This document shows, in pieces, positions 1 to 8,986 of a DNA stretch of 64,000 nucleotides. The DNA comes from Romboutsia lituseburensis DSM 797 (GTDB lineage Bacteria; Bacillota; Clostridia; Peptostreptococcales; Peptostreptococcaceae): assembly GCF_900103615.1 (NCBI RefSeq), contig NZ_FNGW01000007.1:62001-126000 (forward strand), given 5' to 3'. Under the pieces are notes generated by a model. That model ran no database searches. It saw nothing but the letters and a program-made list of their open reading frames with translations, and had not been told where the DNA came from. The position numbers were made by a program, and so were the translations under genes. Within the stretch, counting starts at the first letter, position 1. Every line of letters starts with the position of its first letter.

Positions 1-495
1 GGTGGAATTGAAATTGTTGAAGATGGAAAAACATTTGAGCATAATGCATTAATAAAAGCTAGAACTATAGCAAAATTAACTAATAAAATAGCTATATCAG
101 ATGATTCAGGTTTAGAAGTTGACGCTATAGGAAAAAAACCAGGAGTTTATTCAGCTAGATATGCAGGAGAAAATGCTACAGATGAAGAAAATAGACAAAA
201 GTTAGTTAAAGCATTAGCTAACATTCCAGCAAGTCAAAGAACTGCAAGGTTTGTATCTGCGATAGCTGTAGTTTTCCCAGACGGAAAAGAATTTGTAGTT
301 AGAGGAACTTGTGAAGGTTCTATAGGATTTGAAGAAAAAGGTAAAAATGGATTTGGATATGACTCATTATTCATAGTAAATGGATACAATAAGACGTTTG
401 CTGAAATGCCTGCAACTATAAAAAATGGTATAAGTCACAGAGCGAATGCTTTAAAATTAATGAAAAGTGAGTTTAGCAAAAGGGTAGTGAGATAA
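1..495 (+). CDS. rdgB: XTP/dITP diphosphatase (RdgB/HAM1 family), 5' end missing
   Basis: Only the C-terminal 164 residues lie in the window; the frame is open from base 1 and ends at TAA 493-495. HAM1-family enzymes hydrolyse dITP and XTP to monophosphates, keeping deaminated purines out of DNA. Visible signatures are SDDSGLEVDA (substrate/metal site), GFGYDSLF and a C-terminal SHRANALKLM. The stop overlaps the next gene's ATG by one base, so the two are translationally coupled. Family assignment is firm; the N-terminal P-loop-like TxNxxK segment is outside the window. Confidence 0.93.
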   Translation, partial: GGIEIVEDGKTFEHNALIKARTIAKLTNKIAISDDSGLEVDAIGKKPGVYSARYAGENATDEENRQKLVKALANIPASQRTARFVSAIAVVFPDGKEFVVRGTCEGSIGFEEKGKNGFGYDSLFIVNGYNKTFAEMPATIKNGISHRANALKLMKSEFSKRVVR

Positions 496-965
496 TGAAA
501 ATAGGAGTAGTTAGTGATACTCATATGATGAAGAAATTCATCGACAAATCTATACCATATTTGAAAGAGTGCGATTTAATAATTCACGCTGGAGATAATT
601 TTTCGGATTCAAAGTACATACATAATGAAACTAATGTAGGTATAATGGCTGTAAAAGGAAATTGCGATTTTGACAATGTAGAGGATGAATTATTATTTGA
701 AGTAGAAGATAAAATAATATTTTTATGCCATGGAGATAAATATGGGGTAAAGTATGGGATAGATGAAATTGAACAAAAGGCTAAATCAGTAAATGCAGAT
801 ATAGTAATTTTTGGTCATACGCATATTCCATTAAATATAGAAAAGGATAGTATATTATACTTAAATCCTGGAAGTTTATCTTTACCAAGAAGAGTAAACT
901 ATAAAAGCTTCGTAATAATGGATATAAAACAGGGTCAAATCAATATAAAAGAAATAAGATTATAA
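495..965 (+). CDS. YfcE/MJ0936-type metallophosphoesterase
   Basis: A 156-residue single-domain calcineurin-like phosphodiesterase. All metal-binding blocks are present: SDTH (7-10), AGD (32-34), GNCD (55-58), HGD (79-81) and GHTH (107-110), as in the small YfcE/MJ0936 group that splits phosphodiesters in vitro. The in vivo substrate is unknown. It starts at ATG 495, inside the stop of the dITP phosphatase gene, an arrangement common in Firmicutes, so both are probably in one housekeeping operon. The length is typical of the family. No signal peptide is seen, so it should be cytosolic. Confidence 0.9.
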   Translation: MKIGVVSDTHMMKKFIDKSIPYLKECDLIIHAGDNFSDSKYIHNETNVGIMAVKGNCDFDNVEDELLFEVEDKIIFLCHGDKYGVKYGIDEIEQKAKSVNADIVIFGHTHIPLNIEKDSILYLNPGSLSLPRRVNYKSFVIMDIKQGQINIKEIRL

Positions 966-1013
966 TGTGGTGTATAAGTGGAATATCCTTAAGTTGCATA
1001 ATGAAGGGAACAC

Positions 1014-1043
1014 TTGTAAATAAAAAAACTTATGTGCTATAAT
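1014..1043 (+). promoter_or_regulatory. Sigma-A-type promoter for tig
   Basis: TTGTAA (1014-1019) and a perfect TATAAT (1038-1043) are separated by 18 bp, about 80 bp upstream of the trigger factor ATG. An AGGAGG-type ribosome site precedes the ATG. Confidence 0.6.
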
Positions 1044-1122
1044 TAAAGAGTTAACTATAAGTATAATGGATTATAATTCCATATACAAAATTATTACATA
1101 ACTATATAGGAGGATTAAGTCA

Positions 1123-2409
1123 ATGAAAGCAGAATTAATAAAAAAAGAAGGCAGCAAAGTGACTTTAAAAATAACTGTAGATAACAATAAATTTGAAGAA
1201 GCAGTAACAAAAGCATACAACAAAACTAAAGGTAAGTACAATATACAAGGGTTCAGAAAAGGTAAAGCACCAAAGGTTGTTATAGAAACTCAATACGGAA
1301 AAGGTGTATTCTACAATGATGCTATAGAAATATTATTCCCAGAAGTATATCCAGAAGCTATAAAGGAATTAAATATAGATCCAATAGATAGACCAGATTT
1401 AGATGTTGAAGAAATAAGCAAAGATAACGGATTAGTAATGGTTGTTAATGTAGAAGTTAAACCAGAATTCGAGTTAGGGGCTTATAAAGGTATAGAAATA
1501 TCTAAAGTTGATAATACTGTAACAGAAGAAGAAGTTAAGTTCAGCTTAGAAGAAATGGTAAATAAAAACGCTAGATTAGTAAGCGTAGAAGATAGAGCAA
1601 TAGAAAATGGAGATACAGCTGTTATAGATTTCGAAGGATTCGAAAACGGTGTAGCTTTCGAAGGTGGAAAAGGTGAAAACTACAGCTTAGCTATAGGATC
1701 AAATACTTTCATACCAGGATTTGAAGAGCAATTAGTTGGTAAAAAAGCTGGAGAAGAAGTAGAAGTTAATGTTACTTTCCCAGAAGAATACCATGCTGAA
1801 AACTTAGCTGGAAAGCCAGTTGTATTCAATGTTAAAGTAAATGATGTAAAAGTTAAAGAATTACCAGCATTAGATGATGAATTCGCTAAAGATGCTAGTG
1901 AATTTGATACATTAGCTGAATTAAGAGCAGACGTAAGAGCTAAATTAGAAGAAGAAGCTAAAAATGCTTCAGAAGCTACAATGAGAAATACTTTAGTTGA
2001 AAAAGTTGCTGCAAATACAGAAGTAGATGTTCCAGAAGCTATGGTACAACATCAAATAGATAATATGTTAATGGAACTTAACTACCAATTACAATACCAA
2101 GGATTAAACTTACAACAGTTATTACAAATGACTGGAAGAAGTATAGAAGAATTAAGAAATGAAAGAAAAGAAGATGCAGCTAAATTAGTTAAGTCATCTT
2201 TAGTATTAGAAGCTATAGCTGATGCAGAAAAAGTAGAAGCTACAGATGCAGACGTAGAAGCTGAATTAGAAAAAATGTCAGCTATGTACAACATGGAAGT
2301 TGAAAAATTAAAAGCTTCTTTAAGAGAAACAGATGTTGAAGATATAAAAGGTCAAGTTAAAATAAGAAAAACTATAGACTTATTACTTGAAAACGCAACA
2401 ATAGCTTAA
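1123..2409 (+). CDS. tig: Trigger factor (ribosome-bound chaperone, peptidyl-prolyl isomerase)
   Basis: A 428-residue protein with the full trigger factor layout. The N-terminal ribosome-docking domain carries the signature GFRKGKAP (43-50). A central FKBP-type isomerase domain spans about 155-245. A long helical, Glu/Lys/Ala-rich C-terminal chaperone domain follows. It binds the ribosomal exit tunnel (protein L23) and shields nascent chains. It heads the tig-clpP-clpX-(lon)-engB run, a conserved protein-quality-control neighbourhood. The start ATG 1123 has a good AGGAGG site. A hairpin lies between it and clpP, so clpPX may be transcribed both with it and separately. Confidence 0.97.
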   Translation: MKAELIKKEGSKVTLKITVDNNKFEEAVTKAYNKTKGKYNIQGFRKGKAPKVVIETQYGKGVFYNDAIEILFPEVYPEAIKELNIDPIDRPDLDVEEISKDNGLVMVVNVEVKPEFELGAYKGIEISKVDNTVTEEEVKFSLEEMVNKNARLVSVEDRAIENGDTAVIDFEGFENGVAFEGGKGENYSLAIGSNTFIPGFEEQLVGKKAGEEVEVNVTFPEEYHAENLAGKPVVFNVKVNDVKVKELPALDDEFAKDASEFDTLAELRADVRAKLEEEAKNASEATMRNTLVEKVAANTEVDVPEAMVQHQIDNMLMELNYQLQYQGLNLQQLLQMTGRSIEELRNERKEDAAKLVKSSLVLEAIADAEKVEATDADVEAELEKMSAMYNMEVEKLKASLRETDVEDIKGQVKIRKTIDLLLENATIA

Positions 2410-2412
2410 TTT

Positions 2413-2441
2413 TTTACAGTAGCCTAATAGGCTACTGTAAA
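2413..2441 (+). terminator. Strong hairpin between tig and clpP, without a T tract
   Basis: Stem ACAGTAGCC (2416-2424) pairs perfectly with GGCTACTGT (2430-2438) around a 5-nt loop, extended by TTT/AAA. The 3' flank is ATTATATATA rather than a T run, so it may be a weak terminator, a processing site or a 3' stabiliser. Confidence 0.45.
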
Positions 2442-2482
2442 TTATATATATAAAATAGAAGTTATAAGAGGGGGTATGATCC

Positions 2483-3067
2483 ATGGCATTAGTACCTGTA
2501 GTTGTTGAACAAACAGGAAGAGGAGAAAGATCGTACGATATATATTCTAGATTATTAAAGGATAGAATAATATTTCTAGGAGATGAAGTAAATGATGCTA
2601 CTGCTGGTCTTATAGTAGCACAGTTATTATTCTTAGAGGCCGATGATCCAGATAAGGATATACATTTATATATAAATTCACCAGGTGGAAGTATAACGGC
2701 TGGTATGGCCATATATGACACTATGCAATACATAAAGCCAGATGTATCTACTATATGTATAGGTATGGCAGCATCTATGGGTGCATTTTTATTATCAGCA
2801 GGAGAAAAAGGAAAGAGATTTGCTTTACCAAATAGTGAAATAATGATACATCAACCATTAGGTGGAACTAGAGGGCAAGCGACAGACATAGAAATACATG
2901 CAAAAAGAATAATAAAAATGAAAGAAACATTAAATCAAATACTATCAGAGAGAACTGGTCAGCCATTAGAAAAAATTCAAATGGACACTGAACGTGATAA
3001 CTTCATGAGTGCAAATGAAGCTAAGGAATATGGCTTAATAGACGAAGTAATCACAACAAGACCGTAG
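2483..3067 (+). CDS. clpP: ATP-dependent Clp protease proteolytic subunit ClpP
   Basis: A 194-residue serine protease of the ClpP family with the complete catalytic triad Ser98 (GMAASMGAF), His123 (MIHQP) and Asp172 (TERDN). It assembles into a double heptamer and degrades substrates unfolded by ClpX, encoded 18 bp downstream, or by other Clp ATPases. The ATG at 2483 follows a GAGGGGG ribosome site. The short propeptide typical of ClpP is present. Length and residues are fully canonical. Many Peptostreptococcaceae carry a second clpP elsewhere, so this may be clpP1. Confidence 0.97.
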   Translation: MALVPVVVEQTGRGERSYDIYSRLLKDRIIFLGDEVNDATAGLIVAQLLFLEADDPDKDIHLYINSPGGSITAGMAIYDTMQYIKPDVSTICIGMAASMGAFLLSAGEKGKRFALPNSEIMIHQPLGGTRGQATDIEIHAKRIIKMKETLNQILSERTGQPLEKIQMDTERDNFMSANEAKEYGLIDEVITTRP

Positions 3068-3085
3068 ATAGGAAGAGGTGTTAAT

Positions 3086-4333
3086 ATGTCAAAATACGAA
3101 GAAAAAAGACAGTTAAAATGTTCATTCTGCGGTAAGAATCAAGAGCAGGTAAGACGATTAATTGCAGGACCAAATGTGTATATATGCGATGAGTGTGTTG
3201 AACTTTGCGATGAAATTATACAAGAAGAAGTAGATGAAACTATAGAAGAGGATACTACATCACTACCAAAACCAAAGGAAATGATGGAGATATTAAATGA
3301 TTATGTAATAGGTCAAGAGAAGGCTAAAAAAGCTTTATCTGTAGCTGTTTACAATCACTATAAGAGAATCTACAGCAAAAAAGTTAACACTAAAGAAATT
3401 GAGATTCAAAAGAGTAACATACTTTTATTAGGACCTACAGGTTCAGGTAAAACATTACTAGCTCAAACTTTAGCAAAAACTTTAAATGTTCCTTTTGCAA
3501 TGGCAGATGCTACATCATTAACAGAAGCTGGGTATGTTGGAGAAGATGTTGAAAATATTCTTTTAAAGCTTATACAAGCAGCTGATTTTGATATAGAAAA
3601 AGCTGAAAGAGGAATAATTTATATAGATGAGATAGATAAGATAGCTAGAAAATCTGAAAATCCATCTATAACTAGAGATGTTAGTGGAGAAGGTGTACAG
3701 CAAGCACTTCTAAAAATATTAGAGGGAACTACTGCTAATGTTCCTCCACAAGGTGGAAGAAAACATCCACATCAAGAATTCTTAAAGATAGACACTACTA
3801 ATATATTATTTATATTAGGAGGAGCTTTCGATGGAATAGAAAAGATAATCCAAAAACGTGGTGGAGAAAAAACACTAGGATTTGGAGCTAAAATAGAAAG
3901 TAAAAAAGAAATGGATTTAGGTAAAGTATATGCTCGAGTTCTTCCAGAAGATTTACTTAAATTTGGTATAATACCAGAATTTATAGGTAGGGTTCCGGTT
4001 GTTGCAACTTTAGAATTATTAGATGAAGATGCTTTAATGAGAATATTACAAGAGCCTAAAAATGCTTTAGTAAAACAATATAAAAAATTACTAGAGTTAG
4101 ATGAAGTAGAACTAGAATTTGAAGATGATGCTCTTCGTGCTATAGCTAAAAAAGCTATAGAGAGAAATACGGGTGCAAGGGGTCTGAGAAGTATAGTTGA
4201 AAATGTTATGATGGAAAGTATGTTTGAAGTTCCTTCTAGAGATGACGTTAAAAAGGTTATAGTGACAAAAGAAGCGGTAGACGGAGGAGCTCAACCAGTT
4301 ATAGTACTTAAAGATCAAGAAGAAAGTGCATAA
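3086..4333 (+). CDS. clpX: ATP-dependent Clp protease ATP-binding subunit ClpX
   Basis: A 415-residue AAA+ unfoldase. The N-terminal zinc-binding domain has C12-x2-C15 and C34-x2-C37. Walker A is GPTGSGKT (116-123) and Walker B ends YIDEIDK (D181-E182). A GFG-containing loop for ClpP docking follows the sensor region. It recognises tagged substrates and feeds them to ClpP, encoded just upstream in the same transcript. A terminator follows directly. In Bacillus the next genes are lonB and lonA; here two minus-strand chromate-transporter genes lie before lon. Confidence 0.97.
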   Translation: MSKYEEKRQLKCSFCGKNQEQVRRLIAGPNVYICDECVELCDEIIQEEVDETIEEDTTSLPKPKEMMEILNDYVIGQEKAKKALSVAVYNHYKRIYSKKVNTKEIEIQKSNILLLGPTGSGKTLLAQTLAKTLNVPFAMADATSLTEAGYVGEDVENILLKLIQAADFDIEKAERGIIYIDEIDKIARKSENPSITRDVSGEGVQQALLKILEGTTANVPPQGGRKHPHQEFLKIDTTNILFILGGAFDGIEKIIQKRGGEKTLGFGAKIESKKEMDLGKVYARVLPEDLLKFGIIPEFIGRVPVVATLELLDEDALMRILQEPKNALVKQYKKLLELDEVELEFEDDALRAIAKKAIERNTGARGLRSIVENVMMESMFEVPSRDDVKKVIVTKEAVDGGAQPVIVLKDQEESA

Positions 4334-4335
4334 AT

Positions 4336-4361
4336 AAAAAAGGAGCTTATAGCTCCTTTTT
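4336..4361. terminator. Bidirectional terminator, clpX versus chromate transporter genes
   Basis: AGGAGCT (4341-4347), TAT loop, AGCTCCT (4351-4357), flanked by A5 on the left and T5 on the right, so it can end transcription in both directions. It sits just after the clpX stop. Confidence 0.85.
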
Positions 4362-4393
4362 AAATTCCTCAAAATTAGAATTTTTATAATTAT

Positions 4394-4416
4394 GAAGTCT
4401 TGTAGGCTTCTTTTTT
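4394..4416 (+). terminator. Second plus-strand terminator downstream of clpX
   Basis: GAAGTC (4394-4399) pairs with GGCTTC (4405-4410) over a 5-nt loop and is followed by six T. A tandem back-up terminator before the convergent genes. Confidence 0.6.
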
Positions 4417-4443
4417 AAATTTAATTATTGAGAGAAATTTAAC

Positions 4444-4968
4444 TTACATAAATAGTATCATCCCGATAATACCATATATAAAAATTGCGGATATTGAACC
4501 GATTTTTTTTGTATATAAAAGATAAAAAGAAGATACAAATGCTATTATTGAATATAAGTCCCAAGGTATATCTAAAGCAGATGAGAAAGCAGCTGCTAAA
4601 ATAAATCCTAATGTGATTGGTCTTAGTACAACTAACAAATTTTCTATTTTAGGGTTATCTTTAAATTTATCAAATAGTTTAGAAATTATAGTTAAGCAAA
4701 CAACTGAAAAAATTATCACACCTAAAGTTGCGGATATAGATCCTAATATATTACCAACTTTATATCCGATAAAAGTAGCACAGTTGATAGCAATAGGTCC
4801 TGGTGTAGATTGAGATAAAGCTAATAAATCTAAGAATTCTTGACTAGAAATAAAGTTATACTTATGTATGAACTCTTGTTGAATAAATGGTAACATAGCA
4901 TATCCACCACCAAAACTAAATGCACCGATTTTTAGGAATATGAGGAAAAGTAAAATTATTTTGTACAT
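4444..4968 (-). CDS. Half-size chromate transporter (CHR family), second of pair
   Basis: A 174-residue hydrophobic protein with one CHR (ChrA) domain. The N-terminal family signature FLKIGAFSFGGGYAM is followed by the P-G pair of QSTPGPIAIN and about five or six further membrane segments. Classical ChrA is a fusion of two such domains; in many Gram-positives the halves are separate genes that work together, exporting chromate or a similar oxyanion. Its start overlaps the upstream partner by 13 bp (4956-4968), so the two are coupled. Substrate is assumed from the family; sulfate, chromate or another anion are all possible. Confidence 0.85.
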   Translation of the reverse strand: MYKIILLFLIFLKIGAFSFGGGYAMLPFIQQEFIHKYNFISSQEFLDLLALSQSTPGPIAINCATFIGYKVGNILGSISATLGVIIFSVVCLTIISKLFDKFKDNPKIENLLVVLRPITLGFILAAAFSSALDIPWDLYSIIAFVSSFYLLYTKKIGSISAIFIYGIIGMILFM

Positions 4969-5468
4969 AAGCTGTATATACCTCCTCCTATTATTAAGTA
5001 AATTGGACTTAACTTAAATATACCTATTGCTATAAATGATATAATAAGTAATAGGATATTCTTTTTAGTTTTATCAAGCTTACTAAGCAGGTTAGTGAAT
5101 GAGTAAAATAAAAGTGCTATTACAACTGGGCTAACCCCTTTAAAGAAACCGTCGAGAAATTTTGAAGAACCATTGCTAAAGTAAAAATAAGAAAAAGCCA
5201 AAACTATTACAAAGGCTGAAAGTATAGATCCTAGTGTACATACTATAACACCTGGAATTTTATAAAGTTTATATCCTAGTAAAACTGAGATATTTACAGC
5301 TAAAACGCCAGGGAAGCTTTGGGCTATAGATAAATAATCTATAAATTCTTCTTGCGTAAGGAGATTTTGTTTATGTACAAGTTCATCTTCAATAAGAGGA
5401 ACCATTGCATAGCCACCTCCAAACGTAAAGGTACCAATCTTTACAAAGGTTAAAAATAATTTTAACAT
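4956..5468 (-). CDS. Half-size chromate transporter (CHR family), first of pair
   Basis: A 170-residue membrane protein with the same CHR signature (FVKIGTFTFGGGYAMVP near the N terminus, then QSFPGVLAVN), paralogous to the overlapping downstream gene. The two halves should form a heterodimeric transporter with antiparallel topology. A GGAGG-type ribosome site precedes the ATG. A near-perfect palindrome at 5506-5534 lies in its upstream region and may be an operator. The pair is inserted, on the opposite strand, into an otherwise conserved clpX-lon junction. Confidence 0.85.
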   Translation of the reverse strand: MLKLFLTFVKIGTFTFGGGYAMVPLIEDELVHKQNLLTQEEFIDYLSIAQSFPGVLAVNISVLLGYKLYKIPGVIVCTLGSILSAFVIVLAFSYFYFSNGSSKFLDGFFKGVSPVVIALLFYSFTNLLSKLDKTKKNILLLIISFIAIGIFKLSPIYLIIGGGIYSLCTK

Positions 5469-5505
5469 TTAAATAAGACCTCCAGAGTTTAAAATTTATA
5501 TGTTA

Positions 5506-5534
5506 TTATGTTATATGTAATCATTATAACATAA
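5506..5534. promoter_or_regulatory. Palindrome upstream of the chromate transporter pair
   Basis: TTATGTTATA (5506-5515) and TATAACATAA (5525-5534) form a perfect 10-bp inverted repeat around a 9-nt spacer. It lies about 40-65 bp upstream of the minus-strand start at 5468. On the minus strand a TATAAT falls inside the palindrome (complement of 5523-5528), so a bound protein could block or aid the promoter. Operator function is inferred. Confidence 0.5.
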
Positions 5535-5746
5535 CAATAATATTTTTAATAAAAACTAAGAAAGTATGAGTTTTAAACTAAATAGATGGGAATTATATCA
5601 ATAGCTGAAAATTAGAATATAATTTAATATGTGTTGTAAAATAAGATTAAATTATACTAATAAGTTAGTATTAATGTTGAAAATTAACTTTCGTAAATAT
5701 ATAATATATAAAGCAATAAAATCTAGCACTTTAAGGAGTGATATTA

Positions 5747-8095
5747 GTGGAACAGAATTATACTAGAGTAGAACATGAATTACCGTTAATTCCACTTAGA
5801 GGATTAGCGATATTCCCATATATGATATTAAATTTTGATGTAGGTAGAGAAGTATCATTAAGAGCCTTAGACGAAGCAATGGCCTCGGAGGACTTAGTAT
5901 TTTTAACATCTCAAAAAGCTGCAGAGGTAGATGAGCCTACAGAAGACGATTTTTATCATGTTGGGACAATCTGTAAAGTTAAACAGATGATAAAATTACC
6001 AGGGGATACTGTACGTGTATTAGTGGAAGGTATTTCTAGAGGTAAGGCGACAGAAATAAAGCTAGAGGATGGATATTTCAGTGCAAAAATCGAAGAAATA
6101 TTGTTTGATGAAGAAAATGCAGAAGAAGATATAGAAGTTGAAGCTTTTGTTAGAAATGTATTTGATGCATTTGAAGAGTACATAAATATTGGCAACAGAG
6201 TTTCTCCGGAGATACTTATATCATTAGGAGAAATAGATAATGTAGACCGTTTTATAGATACTATAGCAGCTAATATATATCTAAAGCCTGAGCAAAAACA
6301 ACAAGTTTTAGAAGAATTTGATGTTAAGAAGAGACTAGAGTTAGTTTACACAATTCTTTTAGAAGAAATAGACATATTAAAGATAGAAAAGAAAATAACT
6401 TTAAGAGTTAAGAAACAAATGAATAAAGTTCAAAAAGAATATTATCTTAGAGAACAATTAAAAGCTATTCAAAAGGAATTAGGAGAAGACGAAGATATAA
6501 ATTCGGAAGTTGAGGAGTATAGATCTAAGCTTAAAAAGATTAAAGCTCCAAAAGAAACTAAAGAAAAAATTGCTAAAGAGATAGACAAGTTTTCAAAAGT
6601 TTCTCCGATGTCACCTGATTTATCAGTAAGTAGAACATACTTAGACAATGTATTTTCTTTACCTTGGAATAATGAAACTAGAGATAAATTAGATTTACAA
6701 AAAGCTAAACAGATATTAGATGATGAACATTATGGTCTTGAAAAAGTTAAAGAAAGAATTTTAGAGTATTTAGCAATAAGACAGTTATCAAAGTCATTAA
6801 AAGGACCAATAATATGTTTAGTAGGACCTCCAGGAGTTGGTAAAACTTCTATAGCTAAGTCTATAGCAAATTCTTTAGGTAGAAAATTCGTAAGAATATC
6901 TTTAGGTGGGGTTAGAGATGAAGCTGAAATAAGAGGTCATAGAAGAACATACGTAGGAGCTATTCCAGGAAGAATAGTAAATGGACTAAAAGAAGCAAAA
7001 ACTAAAAATCCAGTGTTCTTATTAGATGAAATAGATAAAATGTCAGCAGATTATAAGGGTGATCCTTCTTCAGCTATGCTAGAAGTGTTAGATCCAGAAC
7101 AAAACAAGGATTTCGTAGATCACTACATAGAAATGCCGTTTGATTTATCTAAAATACTTTTTGTAACAACTGCTAATAGTTTGAGCACAATACCAAGACC
7201 TTTACTAGACAGAATGGAAATAATAGAAGTATCTGGTTATATAGAAGAAGAAAAATTAAATATAGCTAAAAAATACTTACTTCCAAAACAAATAAAAGAA
7301 CATGCTTTAAATCCTGAATTTTTAAAGATGGATGATGAAACTATAAGAGATATAATAAATTCTTACACTAGAGAAGCAGGGGTAAGAAGTTTAGAAAGAA
7401 CGATAGGAAAAATATGCAGAAAAGTTGCTAAAAAGTATGTTGAAGATCCTTCATTAGAAGAGATTGTAGTGACTAAAAAAGATCTAGATGACTATTTAGG
7501 AAAAAACAGATATAGACATCAACTAGCAGGAGCTAAACCAGAAGTTGGAGTTGTAACTGGACTGGCTTGGACATCAGTAGGAGGAGAAACATTAACTGTA
7601 GAAGTTAATGCTCTTAAAGGAAAAGGTCAAATAGTGTTAACAGGTAAGCTAGGAGATGTTATGAAAGAATCTGCTCAAGCAGGTATATCATATATAAGAT
7701 CAATAGCTGACAGATTTAATATAGATCCAGAATTTTATAAAACTAATGACATACACATTCATATACCTGAAGGTGCTGTTCCAAAAGATGGACCATCAGC
7801 TGGTATAACTATGGCTTTAGCTGTTATCTCAGCATTAACTAATATACCAGTATTAAACAATGTAGCAATGACAGGTGAAATAACTCTAAGAGGTAGAGTA
7901 TTAGCTGTAGGTGGAGTAAAAGAAAAACTGTTAGCTGCTCATAGAGCTGGTATAACTAAAGTATTACTTCCAAAAGAATGTGAAGCTGATTTAGAAGAGA
8001 TACCACAAAATGTAAAAGAAAAGATGGAATTTGTATTTGTAGAACATATGGATCAAGTATTAGATCACGCATTATTAAGGAATGGTGAAAAATAA
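5747..8095 (+). CDS. lon: ATP-dependent protease Lon (LonA type)
   Basis: About 782 residues with the LonA layout: N-terminal LON substrate-binding domain, coiled-coil linker, AAA+ module with Walker A GPPGVGKT and Walker B FLLDEIDK, and C-terminal protease domain. The catalytic dyad is Ser684 (KDGPSAG) and Lys727 (GGVKEK), with the usual 43-residue spacing. GTG 5747 is chosen because AAGGAG (5732-5737) sits about 9 bases upstream; an in-frame GTG at 5738 abuts that site too closely. Lon degrades misfolded and regulatory proteins in the cytosol. The stop overlaps the engB ATG. Confidence 0.96.
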   Translation: MEQNYTRVEHELPLIPLRGLAIFPYMILNFDVGREVSLRALDEAMASEDLVFLTSQKAAEVDEPTEDDFYHVGTICKVKQMIKLPGDTVRVLVEGISRGKATEIKLEDGYFSAKIEEILFDEENAEEDIEVEAFVRNVFDAFEEYINIGNRVSPEILISLGEIDNVDRFIDTIAANIYLKPEQKQQVLEEFDVKKRLELVYTILLEEIDILKIEKKITLRVKKQMNKVQKEYYLREQLKAIQKELGEDEDINSEVEEYRSKLKKIKAPKETKEKIAKEIDKFSKVSPMSPDLSVSRTYLDNVFSLPWNNETRDKLDLQKAKQILDDEHYGLEKVKERILEYLAIRQLSKSLKGPIICLVGPPGVGKTSIAKSIANSLGRKFVRISLGGVRDEAEIRGHRRTYVGAIPGRIVNGLKEAKTKNPVFLLDEIDKMSADYKGDPSSAMLEVLDPEQNKDFVDHYIEMPFDLSKILFVTTANSLSTIPRPLLDRMEIIEVSGYIEEEKLNIAKKYLLPKQIKEHALNPEFLKMDDETIRDIINSYTREAGVRSLERTIGKICRKVAKKYVEDPSLEEIVVTKKDLDDYLGKNRYRHQLAGAKPEVGVVTGLAWTSVGGETLTVEVNALKGKGQIVLTGKLGDVMKESAQAGISYIRSIADRFNIDPEFYKTNDIHIHIPEGAVPKDGPSAGITMALAVISALTNIPVLNNVAMTGEITLRGRVLAVGGVKEKLLAAHRAGITKVLLPKECEADLEEIPQNVKEKMEFVFVEHMDQVLDHALLRNGEK

Positions 8096-8706
8096 TGAAA
8101 ATAAGAAATGCAGAAATAACGATGAGTGCGATAAATAAATCGCAATATCCTGACGAAGGTATACCTGAAATAGCTTTAGTTGGTAGATCAAATGTTGGGA
8201 AATCATCAACAGTAAATACATTATTAAATAGAAGAAATTTTGCAAGAACAAGTCAAACTCCAGGAAAGACTAGAACAATAAACTTCTATCTTATAAATCA
8301 AGAGTTTTTCTTTGTTGATTTACCTGGATATGGATATGCAAAAGTTGCAAAGTCTGAAAAAGAAAAATGGGGAACTATAATGGAAAGATACCTACAAGAG
8401 AGAGATGAGCTATGTGCCATTTTATTACTTGTAGATATAAGACATGAACCTACTAATGATGACGTAATGATGTATCAATGGATAAAGCACTTTGGATATA
8501 ACTGTGTAGTAATAGCTACTAAAGCAGATAAAATATCTAGAGGACAATATCAAAAGCATATGAGTATAATAAGAAAAAAATTACAACTAGAAAAAGATGA
8601 AAAAATATTACCAATATCTTCTCTAAAGAAAACTGGAGTTGAAGAAATTTGGGATGAGATAATTAAACAATACAACGAGCATGGATATGAAATAACAGTT
8701 GACTAA
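8095..8706 (+). CDS. engB: Ribosome biogenesis GTPase EngB (YsxC/YihA)
   Basis: A 203-residue TrmE-Era-EngA-like GTPase. G1 is GRSNVGKS (30-37), G2 lies around TPGKTRT, G3 is DLPGYGY, G4 TKAD and G5 SSLKK. It acts in assembly of the large ribosomal subunit. ATG 8095 overlaps the lon stop by one base, giving translational coupling as in Bacillus lonA-ysxC. A strong terminator ends the operon right after the stop. Length and motifs are canonical. Confidence 0.95.
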   Translation: MKIRNAEITMSAINKSQYPDEGIPEIALVGRSNVGKSSTVNTLLNRRNFARTSQTPGKTRTINFYLINQEFFFVDLPGYGYAKVAKSEKEKWGTIMERYLQERDELCAILLLVDIRHEPTNDDVMMYQWIKHFGYNCVVIATKADKISRGQYQKHMSIIRKKLQLEKDEKILPISSLKKTGVEEIWDEIIKQYNEHGYEITVD

Positions 8707-8708
8707 GA

Positions 8709-8738
8709 AATAGAGTAACGTGAGTTACTCTATTTTTT
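8709..8738 (+). terminator. Terminator of the lon-engB operon
   Basis: Perfect 11-bp stem AATAGAGTAAC / GTTACTCTATT (8709-8719 / 8724-8734) with a GTGA loop, followed by T4. Confidence 0.9.
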
Positions 8739-8986
8739 ATTTTAATAAATTAATATAAATAAGGCTACAATGCTAAAAATATGGATTTAAAGCCTTTATA
8801 AAAATAAAGTAGAGGATTTTTAGTATAGAACATCAAATATAATTAATTAAAGGCTACAAGCTGATTTTAAGCATAATTAGACTTAATTACTAAGATAAAT
8901 AAATTATCTGTATGATGAGTAACAAAATAAGGGCTTTAGTAATATTTTAATAAGATAGAAGATAAATATTAAAGGGGGCTTTATTC

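Noticed and set aside
2383-2733. Long minus-strand open frame across clpP
   Set aside because: It is antisense to a clearly conserved clpP, has no ribosome site, and its product is low-complexity; the same applies to the other antisense frames over strong genes.
8740-8986. Repeated AAGGCTACAA words in the engB-ATPase spacer
   Set aside because: Only two short copies, no perfect dyad of useful length and no T tract; could be chance in AT-rich DNA.
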